DNA from: Thermodesulfobacteriota bacterium
Lineage (GTDB): Bacteria; Desulfobacterota; RBG-13-43-22
Direction: 5' to 3'
NCBI GenBank assembly: GCA_025454185.1
Contig: JALOOY010000121.1
Location: 1 to 5,930 of the forward strand
DNA length: 5,930 bases
A program made the translations under genes and the position numbers. The notes under the pieces are model-generated. The model made no database searches. It was not told the DNA's origin and saw nothing but the letters and a program-made list of their open reading frames with translations. Of this stretch, positions 1 through 5,247 are shown piece by piece (within the stretch, counting starts at the first letter, position 1; each line of letters opens with the position of its first letter).

Positions 1-9
1 ATTGCTACA

Positions 10-1404
10 TCAGCGCCCCGGCGCGAGGGGGATTTCGTACTTTTTCATCTTTTTATACAGAGCCGTCCGATGAATGCCCAGGTCCCGGGCGGCCCGATTC
101 TTATTGTAGTGGGCCTTCTGGATGGCCAGGGCCAGGGCTTCCTTCTCGGTTTCTTCTTTCAGCCGTTTGAGGGAGGCGGACCCGGGGACGGTTTTCCGAC
201 GGATGGTTTGCAGGAAGATGGGCAGGTGATGCAGTTGGATGGTCTCGCCGTCGATGGAATAGATGACGCGCTCCAGGACGTTGATCAACTCCCGGACGTT
301 CCCCGGCCAGTCATATTGCCGGAACCTTTCCTGCGCCTCGGAGGTCAGGCGGGTCACATTGGTGCCCAGGTCCTGATTGAGCATGGCGATCAGGTGATCG
401 GCCAGGAGGGGGATGTCTTCCTTACGGTCCCGCAGGGGCGGGATGGCAATGGGGATCACATTGAGCCGGTAATAGAGGTCTTTGCGGAAGCGGCCCTGGG
501 CCACCAGTTTTTCCAAAGGCGCGTGGGTGGCCGTGATCAGGCGGAAGTTGCTGTGGATGAGCCGGTTGCCCCCCAGGCGCTCGGTCTCTTTTTCTTCGAT
601 GACCCGCAGGAGCTTGGGCTGCATCTCCAAAGGCAGGTCCCCGATTTCATCGAGGAACATGGTCCCCTGGTGGGCCAGTTCGAATTTGCCCGGTTTGCTC
701 TTGCTGCCGGCGCCGCTGAAGGCCCCCGGTTCATAGCCGAAGAGTTCCGATTCCAGCAGGTCCCGGGGAATGGCCGCGCAGTTGAGGCGGATAAAGGGGA
801 AGGCCCGGCGTTCTCCGGCATAGTGAATGGCGTGGGCGAAAAGTTCTTTGCCCGTGCCGCTCTCACCCATGATCAGGACCGGAGCGCTGGTCTTGGCGGC
901 CTTGAGGGCCATTTTTTTTAATTCGGCCATTTCTCCGCTGCGGCCGATGATATGTTTTATGGTATATTTGGCGGAGCGCAGGCTGGTCAGTTCTTTCTCA
1001 TACAATTCCAGCTTGCTCTCCAGCACGGTCAGTTTTTTGGCCAGGGCCTGGACGTCCCGCACATCCTCGAACATGACCTGGCCGTACACGGCGATGGTCC
1101 GGCCTTCCTCCTGAATGGGGATGCGCTGCACCACCATATCCCGGCCCTTGATCCGGTGGGGATGGTTGATCTCCGGGAGGCCCGTGCGGGCTACGGTTTC
1201 CATGCGTGTATTTTCCACCACTTCCCGACAGTGTTTGCCGATGGCCTGCCGCGCGTCGATACCCAGGAAATTTCCGTAGGCCTTACTGAAAAAGATAATG
1301 CGGCCGGAGGGTTCGGTGATCATGACCCCGTTGCGGATATTGTCCAGCACCAGTTCATAAAAACGGATTTTTCTTCGGAGTTCCTCGGTGGTTTCCTGAG
1401 TCAT
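10..1404 (-). CDS. PAS-domain sigma-54-dependent transcriptional activator (AAA+, Fis-type HTH)
   Basis: This is a bacterial enhancer-binding protein that would use ATP to remodel sigma-54 RNA polymerase at distant promoters. Numbered from the ATG at 1404 (464 aa), an N-terminal PAS domain spans about residues 12-115, followed by a short coiled-coil linker to about 145. The AAA+ domain has Walker A GESGTGKE (180-187), a GAFSGA sigma-54 contact loop (227-232; the usual motif is GAFTGA), Walker B GTMFLDEIGD (247-256) and the WPGNVREL sensor II region (366-373). A Fis-type helix-turn-helix (NKNRAARDLGIHRTALYKKM) lies at about 435-454. There is no receiver domain, so control is probably by a ligand or redox state sensed by PAS. 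An upstream TTG at 1467 would add 21 basic residues, but the ATG better fits the start of the domain. A purine-rich AAAGGA lies upstream of the ATG at a rather long spacing. The family is certain; the target genes are unknown. Confidence 0.95.
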   Translation of the reverse strand: MTQETTEELRRKIRFYELVLDNIRNGVMITEPSGRIIFFSKAYGNFLGIDARQAIGKHCREVVENTRMETVARTGLPEINHPHRIKGRDMVVQRIPIQEEGRTIAVYGQVMFEDVRDVQALAKKLTVLESKLELYEKELTSLRSAKYTIKHIIGRSGEMAELKKMALKAAKTSAPVLIMGESGTGKELFAHAIHYAGERRAFPFIRLNCAAIPRDLLESELFGYEPGAFSGAGSKSKPGKFELAHQGTMFLDEIGDLPLEMQPKLLRVIEEKETERLGGNRLIHSNFRLITATHAPLEKLVAQGRFRKDLYYRLNVIPIAIPPLRDRKEDIPLLADHLIAMLNQDLGTNVTRLTSEAQERFRQYDWPGNVRELINVLERVIYSIDGETIQLHHLPIFLQTIRRKTVPGSASLKRLKEETEKEALALAIQKAHYNKNRAARDLGIHRTALYKKMKKYEIPLAPGR

Positions 1405-1447
1405 AGGGCGTTTTTTCCTTTGGCCGGGCCGCCGGGTGATGGTCAGC

Positions 1448-1481
1448 GCCGGGCCTAGCAATTTCAAATTGACGGCCCGGC
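1448..1481. promoter_or_regulatory. Two-part dyad between the divergent activator and small ORF (candidate operator)
   Basis: The outer arms GCCGGGCC (1448-1455) and GGCCCGGC (1474-1481) are perfect reverse complements. They enclose a second perfect dyad, CAATTTCAAATTG (1459-1471). The one-base centre makes a simple RNA hairpin awkward in the inner part, and no T-tract follows on either strand, so a protein-binding site is more natural than a terminator. It lies upstream of both the activator start (1404) and the plus-strand ORF (1524). A TTGACG at 1469-1474, overlapping its right half, could be a -35 box for the plus-strand gene, but the matching -10 (TAGCAC at 1493-1498) is poor. Autoregulation by the activator is an inference. 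Confidence 0.4.
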
Positions 1482-1512
1482 CTGTCTTATGGTAGCACTC
1501 AGTCAGTCTCCC

Positions 1513-1518
1513 GGAGAG
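1513..1518 (+). promoter_or_regulatory. Shine-Dalgarno site of the small plus-strand ORF
   Basis: GGAGAG sits five bases before the ATG at 1524. It is the main reason for choosing that start and for treating this plus-strand frame as a possible real gene rather than chance. Confidence 0.45.
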
Positions 1519-1523
1519 CCGCT

Positions 1524-1808
1524 ATGTCGATTGCTTATTCCAGCACAAAAGTCCGGATTGTGGAAGTCCAGGGACTGGAAATACCCGGGCTCGCAGAGGG
1601 CGCTACCTGGCAAAAAGGGAATCTCTTGTTCAGAAGCCCCCGGGAGGGCTGGAGCTGCCGTGAGGAAAAATCGCAGTGGGCCAGGGGCCTGGATGCCCAG
1701 GGCCGCTTCTATGTCCTCTGGGTAGCGGACCATTTCAGGGCCCGGGGGCTGGTTATCCAACCGGAAGAAAGCTGTTACTGCTTTGAGGTTTCCCGGATAT
1801 CCGGCTGA
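1524..1808 (+). CDS. Small hypothetical protein (94 aa), convergent with the histidine kinase
   Basis: I do not recognise a family. The frame encodes a soluble-looking 94-residue protein with balanced composition, four Trp and three Cys (two in the motif CYC near the C-terminus), no signal peptide and no membrane segment. It fills most of a 370-bp gap that has no minus-strand candidate. It has a good GGAGAG ribosome-binding site, and about two thirds of its codons end in G or C, which suits a gene of this genome. The last 34 bases overlap the 3' end of the kinase gene on the opposite strand, so the two genes would be convergent. The Trp-rich central part, with alternating hydrophobic residues (RFYVLWVADHF), suggests a small beta-rich fold, but this is only an impression. 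It could still be a chance frame. Confidence 0.5.
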   Translation: MSIAYSSTKVRIVEVQGLEIPGLAEGATWQKGNLLFRSPREGWSCREEKSQWARGLDAQGRFYVLWVADHFRARGLVIQPEESCYCFEVSRISG

Positions 1809-3343
1809 TCGAGCCGAAGGGGCAGGCGGATCCGGAAAGTGGATCCTTGTCCGGGCCGGGATTCCACGGTAAGCTGACCGCCGTGCTCGTCCACGATTTT
1901 TTGCGTCACCGGCAGTCCCAAGCCCGTGCCGCGGGATTCCTTGGTGCTGAAAAAACGGGTAAAAAGCTGGTCCAGGACCGTTTGGTCCATGCCGCTGCCG
2001 TTGTCCTGCACCAGGAAGATCAACTGCCCGCCCTCCCGCCGGGTGGATACGTCCACCTGCGGTATTTCCGGCGGCCGGTAGCGCTTTTCCCGGCAGGCGT
2101 CGACCGCGTTCAACATGAGGTTCAGGAGGGCCCGGGTCATGGCGGTCGGGTCCAGGAGCAGGGTGAGCCCCTCTTCCCCCTCGATATGAAACACGATGCC
2201 CTCTGCGGACGCCGTACGGCTGACCAGACCCGCCGTGTCCCTGAGTAACTGTAAGGGGTCGGTAGGGACCAGCTCCGGGGTCCGCTCCCGGCAATAGCTC
2301 AACATATCCAGACTGAAATTGTTGATCCGCTCCATGGATTTCTGAACGATCTGCCACCCTTCCGTCACGGTGCCCCAGTCCTCGCGTTTCAAACCGCTGT
2401 TGACCAGATAGGCCCCGCCCTTCAGGATATTGAGGATGTTCTTCAGGCAGTGGGCCAGACCGGCCACCGTCTGACCGATGGCCGCCAGCCGTTCATTTTC
2501 GATCAGTTTGAGGCGCAGCCTGTTTTCCTCGGTCACATCTTTGCTGATGCCGACGGTGCCCAGCACCTTGCCGTTGCGGTCCCGCAGCAGGGCCAGGGAG
2601 AGGCTGATTTCGATCACCTGGCCGTCTTTGGACAGCAGCCGGGCCTGATAATTATTGACCGCGCCCCGGGCCCGGACGGCTTCCCCCAGTTTTTTGCGGC
2701 TGGCCGGGTCTTCCCAGATTTCCCCGATATCCCGCCCCAAGAGGTCGGCTTCCGTATAGCCCAGCATGCGCTCCCCGCCGGGATTGAAGGTGACGATCCG
2801 CCCGGTCAGGTCGGTGGTAATGATCATGTCGGAGGTGTGGGAGACGATGTTTTCCAGATACTCCTTGTGGCGGCGGACCTCGTCCTCCAGGAGCAGCTCT
2901 TCCCGCTGGAGCTGCTGTTTTTCGGCTTCGATCTGCAGCAGGTCCCACAGGAGCCTGGCCCCGCGGTGGTCGATGGAGCTGATTTCAATGGGTTTGGTGC
3001 GGATCATCTTTTCCCGGACCTGGGTGGAGCCGGTCAGTTCGATGACCAGGTTCAGTCCCGGCAGATCGTAAAGACGCAGGAAATCGGGCGTGGTGAAGAT
3101 CCCCAGCCGCCGGGCGTGGTCCATGCCGAGGGCCGCGGGGTTGGGATCGGCCACCCCCAGGATTTCAATGTGGAGCGGCCCCAGCCTTTCGTCCATCATC
3201 AACGTCAGTAGATCGTTGCAGGCCTGACCGCCGCCGATGATGGCCACTTTCAAGGGAACCCGGGACTGGGTCCCCCGGCGGATCAGCAGGGGGAAAGAAC
3301 CGTCGTCCGCGGGGGTCAGGATCGGTGAAGCGGCCTGGTTCAT
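1775..3343 (-). CDS. Rossmann-PAS hybrid sensor histidine kinase
   Basis: This is a 522-aa cytoplasmic sensor kinase with no membrane segment. Residues about 30-135 look like a Rossmann-type nucleotide-binding domain: LKVAIIGGGQACNDLL (31-46), then VADPNPAALG (64-73) at the end of a second strand, then LVIELTG (99-105), a pattern like homoserine dehydrogenase/DapB-type domains. A coiled coil (about 136-165) leads to a PAS domain (about 163-275) ending in the usual GTVGISKDVTE. The phosphoacceptor is His298 in GLAHCLKNIL. The HATPase domain has the N-box around Asn412 (NLMLNAVDA), the G1 box DNGSGMD (447-453), the F-box LFTRFFSTK (460-468) and the G2 box GTGLGL (472-477). The residue after His298 is Cys where HisKA kinases usually carry Glu or Asp. 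The ATG overlaps the TGA of the response-regulator gene (ATGA), so translation is probably coupled and the two proteins are likely partners. The ligand of the N-terminal domain is unknown. Confidence 0.93.
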   Translation of the reverse strand: MNQAASPILTPADDGSFPLLIRRGTQSRVPLKVAIIGGGQACNDLLTLMMDERLGPLHIEILGVADPNPAALGMDHARRLGIFTTPDFLRLYDLPGLNLVIELTGSTQVREKMIRTKPIEISSIDHRGARLLWDLLQIEAEKQQLQREELLLEDEVRRHKEYLENIVSHTSDMIITTDLTGRIVTFNPGGERMLGYTEADLLGRDIGEIWEDPASRKKLGEAVRARGAVNNYQARLLSKDGQVIEISLSLALLRDRNGKVLGTVGISKDVTEENRLRLKLIENERLAAIGQTVAGLAHCLKNILNILKGGAYLVNSGLKREDWGTVTEGWQIVQKSMERINNFSLDMLSYCRERTPELVPTDPLQLLRDTAGLVSRTASAEGIVFHIEGEEGLTLLLDPTAMTRALLNLMLNAVDACREKRYRPPEIPQVDVSTRREGGQLIFLVQDNGSGMDQTVLDQLFTRFFSTKESRGTGLGLPVTQKIVDEHGGQLTVESRPGQGSTFRIRLPLRLDQPDIRETSKQ

Positions 3344-3786
3344 GGTTTGCTTAAGACAGTGCGGACGGCCTCCATAAAGGCTTCCGGCTCGATGGGTTTT
3401 TCCAGAAAGGCCTCCGGCCGGGCGGCGACGAAATGTTCGAAGATCGCTTCGGGGGGCTTTTCCGTATCCGGCTCCCGGCCCTCATGAAAGCTGCGCAGGG
3501 CTTCCAGGTGTTTCAGGAATTCGGATTCACCGGTCAGGATGATGGTGGGGATGCTCTTGAATTTCCAATTTTGTTTGATCTGGTTGAACAGGTGGATGCC
3601 GCTTTTTTTAGGCATACGCAGGTCCAGCACCAGCAGGCCGGGGATGAATTCCTGGAGAATTTCCCAGCCTTCCTCCCCGTTGCCGGCGCTCCTGATCTGC
3701 TGGAAACCGTTTTCTTCCAGGATGAAGCGCAGGTAGCGGATGTTTTCCGGCTCGTCATCCACGATCAGGACTTTGGTGTCGGTCAT
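3340..3786 (-). CDS. Stand-alone CheY-like response regulator with insertion
   Basis: This 148-aa protein is a single receiver domain with no output domain. It carries the acidic pair Asp10-Asp11 (VLIVDDEP), the phosphoacceptor Asp55 (LLVLDLRMP), the switch Thr85 (IILTG) and the conserved Lys130 followed by Pro (LEKP). The distance from Thr85 to Lys130 is 45 residues, about 23 more than in CheY, so a charged helical insertion (about 88-123) lies between strands 4 and 5. The GTG at 3879 would add 31 residues read through the octamer hairpin (ITPLLHYSS and similar), which looks like non-coding repeat. The ATG at 3786 begins exactly where the receiver fold begins, although the ribosome-binding site there is weak. 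It probably receives phosphate from the coupled kinase and acts by protein contact or as a phosphorelay intermediate. Confidence 0.93.
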   Translation of the reverse strand: MTDTKVLIVDDEPENIRYLRFILEENGFQQIRSAGNGEEGWEILQEFIPGLLVLDLRMPKKSGIHLFNQIKQNWKFKSIPTIILTGESEFLKHLEALRSFHEGREPDTEKPPEAIFEHFVAARPEAFLEKPIEPEAFMEAVRTVLSKP

Positions 3787-3812
3787 CTTTGTTCGTTTTC
3801 TGAAGGGAGGGC

Positions 3813-3874
3813 TGGAGTAATGGAGTAATGGAGTAATGGTATAAAAAAACAATACTCCAGCACTCCAATACTCC
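3813..3874. repeat. Octamer-repeat hairpin between Tim44-like gene and response regulator
   Basis: Three tandem copies of TGGAGTAA (3813-3836) plus a partial TGG are followed by a short AT-rich spacer. A right arm of related octamers then follows: AATACTCC (3851-3858), AGCACTCC (3859-3866) and AATACTCC (3867-3874). The right arm is the imperfect reverse complement of the left, about 20 of 24 positions by eye, so the whole can fold into a hairpin with an AT-rich loop. It lies in the 106-bp gap between the stop at 3893 and the start at 3786. It may act as a transcription barrier or mRNA 3'-end stabiliser. Octamer arrays of this kind are known to me as scattered intergenic repeats in deltaproteobacterial genomes, from memory only. 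Confidence 0.8.
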
Positions 3875-3892
3875 GACACCCCGTTCTGTTTA

Positions 3893-4864
3893 TTAACTTT
3901 CCTGCTGGATGGCGCTCAACTGCCAGGTATTTCCGCCACCGACGGGTCTGACGAAGGTCCAGTATTCCCGGAACTTGACCGGTTCGACCTTGCTTCCGGA
4001 AACAACGGCTCCGGTCTGGCGGTCCTCCACAAAGTCCAGGAGGTTGGCGTAGAAGAAAACGGTGATGAAATCTTTTCCTTCTTCCTGCCAGGCCTCGGTA
4101 ATATCCACCGAACGGACGGCAATATTCTCCAGCCGGTTGACCTGCCCCCGGGACTTCTGCTCTTCGAGGTCCCGGGTAAACATCGTTTTGATTTCCGCTC
4201 CCAGGAAAGGCAGGACCGGCCCCAGGTCCTGGTTTTCCCAGGCGGCCTGGATTTTGAAAAAAAGGTCCTGGACCCAGTCTTTGAAGGCCGCGGGATCGAA
4301 GTGCGCGTCCATGGACTGAATGTGGTTCAGTCCGGCGTCCACCTCCTGAACCGGGGAGGGAATGGCCGCTGCCGAGGGTTCCTGGGAATAGGGGGGCGGT
4401 GCATAATTGTCCCGAAAAGCCGTGGGCTGGGTGTTTTTCTTCCGGCCCCGGATGAACCGAAAAAGCAGGTAAGCTCCCAGACCCAGCAGCAGGATTTCCA
4501 GAAAACCGATCCCGCCGCCGCCGCTGCCGGCACCCATGGCCCCGTGGCCCAGTCCGCCAAAAAGCAGGCTGCCCAGAAAGCCGCCGGCCAGGCCCCCGGC
4601 CAGGCCCGTCCAGAAAGGACTGCGGCCCGGCTGGGAGAAAGGCCTCGTCGGGTTCGACATCCCTCCGGAGGGCGGCAGGGCTCCCGGAGAGGTCGGACCG
4701 GGCGTCGTGGTTCGCGGTGCCGAATAGGAACGGCTGCCGCGGAATCCGCCGGACCGGCCTCCGCCGGCGCGGGCCAGCACGTCGCTGGCGGCCCAGATCA
4801 AAATGACGGCCGCCACCAGCGCCAGAGAAAGATACTTTCCATATACGTTTACTTGCTGTTTCAT
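3893..4864 (-). CDS. Tim44-like domain membrane protein
   Basis: This 323-aa protein has an N-terminal signal-anchor or signal peptide (hydrophobic about 11-28, with ARA at 31-33 as a possible cleavage site). A Gly/Ser/Arg/Pro-rich low-complexity stretch (GGGRSGGFRGSRSYS and following, about 34-82) comes next. A Gly-zipper-like hydrophobic segment (about 84-106), a Gly-rich linker and a second membrane helix (IGFLEILLLGLGAYLLFRFI, 119-138) with a basic RGRKK tail follow. The C-terminal half (about 175-320) matches the Tim44-like fold: an amphipathic start (FDPAAFKDWVQDLFFKIQAAW), then a helix around MFTRDLEEQ, a strand region (ITVFFYANLLDFV) and a final REYWTFVR motif close to the end. In mitochondria Tim44 tethers the import motor. 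Bacterial homologues are inner-membrane proteins of largely unknown role. The start is supported by a strong AGGAG five bases upstream. Confidence 0.88.
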   Translation of the reverse strand: MKQQVNVYGKYLSLALVAAVILIWAASDVLARAGGGRSGGFRGSRSYSAPRTTTPGPTSPGALPPSGGMSNPTRPFSQPGRSPFWTGLAGGLAGGFLGSLLFGGLGHGAMGAGSGGGGIGFLEILLLGLGAYLLFRFIRGRKKNTQPTAFRDNYAPPPYSQEPSAAAIPSPVQEVDAGLNHIQSMDAHFDPAAFKDWVQDLFFKIQAAWENQDLGPVLPFLGAEIKTMFTRDLEEQKSRGQVNRLENIAVRSVDITEAWQEEGKDFITVFFYANLLDFVEDRQTGAVVSGSKVEPVKFREYWTFVRPVGGGNTWQLSAIQQES

Positions 4865-4869
4865 GTGGT

Positions 4870-4874
4870 CTCCT
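4870..4874 (-). promoter_or_regulatory. Ribosome-binding site of the Tim44-like gene
   Basis: On the minus strand, AGGAG lies five bases before the ATG. It is only three bases from the end of a 24-bp inverted repeat, so folding of that repeat in the mRNA would place the ribosome site immediately beside a stable stem. Confidence 0.75.
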
Positions 4875-4877
4875 CAC

Positions 4878-4942
4878 TTATAGATTTTTGCAGCCATTGT
4901 TTCTGAAAATTTATCTCCAACAATGGCTGTAAAAATCTATAA
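4878..4942. repeat. 24-bp near-perfect inverted repeat in the leader of the Tim44-like gene
   Basis: The left arm (4878-4901, beginning TTATAGATTTTTGCAGCC) and right arm (4919-4942, ending AAAAATCTATAA) are reverse complements over 24 bp with one mismatch, separated by 17 bp. No T-tract follows a GC stem on either strand, and no flanking duplication is visible, so it is neither a standard terminator nor an obvious transposed element. Its position directly upstream of the ribosome-binding site suggests a 5'-leader structure or an operator. Confidence 0.8.
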
Positions 4943-4978
4943 ATAAAACCATGTCTTTTAATAATTATGTTGATATAT

Positions 4979-5096
4979 TCGCAAAAAGTCTTCAAGGCTG
5001 TCTTTGCGAGGAGTGAAGCGACGAAGCAATCTCCAGGAATCAGCTAGGTGCGCGGGGGGATTGCTTCGCTCCGCTCGCAATGACAACTTTTTGCGA
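4979..5096. repeat. Palindromic repetitive element (REP/MITE-like, about 118 bp)
   Basis: The outer arms TCGCAAAAAGT (4979-4989) and ACTTTTTGCGA (5086-5096) are perfect reverse complements. Inside, GCTGTCTTTGCGAG (4997-5010) pairs with CTCGCAATGACAAC (5074-5087) with two mismatches. CGAAGCAATC (5022-5031) pairs perfectly with GATTGCTTCG (5059-5068). Between the inner arms lies a GC-rich loop. The element has no coding capacity and no clear target duplication. The TTGCGAG...GAAGCAATC core is one I recall as a dispersed intergenic repeat in many bacteria, including Desulfobacterota; copy number in this genome cannot be seen from one window. Confidence 0.8.
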
Positions 5097-5140
5097 GTTC
5101 ATCCGTGTTTTTTTAACCTTTATGACGGTTTTATCCCCCA

Positions 5141-5165
5141 CCAAAAAAAATTCAAATTTTTTTGG
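5141..5165. terminator. A/T-rich palindrome, possible weak terminator downstream of the membrane-protein gene
   Basis: CCAAAAAAAA (5141-5150) and ATTTTTTTGG (5156-5165) form a 9-bp stem capped by two C-G pairs, with a small interior mismatch and further short pairing. It lies 82 bp past the stop at 5248. The run of T on either strand could help end transcription in both directions, but the stem is poor in G/C, so terminator function is uncertain. Confidence 0.35.
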
Positions 5166-5247
5166 TCGACATTTTAGTAGATGATAGCGGAAATTCCTTT
5201 GAAAAACAAGAGGCAACAGGATCGGTCGCAGGAGGCGGGACCAGGAG

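Larger units (their letters stand above)
4865..5247. other. 383-bp AT-rich intergenic region with three inverted repeats
   Basis: I see no coding frame here. Reading left to right it holds the ribosome-binding site of the Tim44-like gene, a 24-bp inverted repeat (4878-4942), an AT-rich stretch (about 4937-4980) likely to contain the promoter of the Tim44-like gene though no clear -35/-10 pair stands out, a palindromic repetitive element (4979-5096), an A/T-rich palindrome (5141-5165), and about 80 unremarkable bases before the stop of the membrane-protein gene. The region is clearly richer in A/T than the genes on either side. Confidence 0.8.

Noticed and set aside
70..921. Long plus-strand open frame opposite the sigma-54 activator
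   Set aside because: It is antisense to clear AAA+ motifs, is dominated by Gly, Asp, Gln and Phe as expected of the complement of a GC-rich gene, and shows no recognisable domain.
1503..2357. Minus-strand 284-codon frame overlapping the kinase C-terminal half
   Set aside because: It is a shifted frame of the kinase HATPase region, rich in Pro, Gly and Arg, and the kinase frame carries all the conserved boxes.
2450..3211. Plus-strand 253-codon frame opposite the kinase
   Set aside because: It is the complement of the PAS and Rossmann-like coding regions, with Gln/Phe/Gly/Asp-rich low-information composition.
3813..3874. CRISPR array
   Set aside because: The units are only 8 bases and directly adjoining, with no spacers, and they reverse orientation to make a hairpin.
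3787..3879. N-terminal extension of the response regulator from a GTG at 3879
   Set aside because: The extra residues are translated octamer repeat and the receiver fold starts immediately after the ATG at 3786.
3783..4877. Minus-strand 364-codon frame covering the Tim44-like gene
   Set aside because: It is Arg/Gly/Pro-rich, in a shifted frame relative to the Tim44-like protein, and its end reads through the octamer repeat, giving a repeat-derived peptide.
4301..4906. Plus-strand 201-codon frame opposite the Tim44-like gene
   Set aside because: It is the complement of the Gly-rich linker and signal region, Gly/Arg/Ala/Gln-rich, and crosses the inverted repeat with no ribosome-binding site.
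4878..4942. Insertion-sequence ends or a rho-independent terminator
   Set aside because: There is no transposase between the arms and no flanking duplication. The stem is not followed by a T-tract on either strand.
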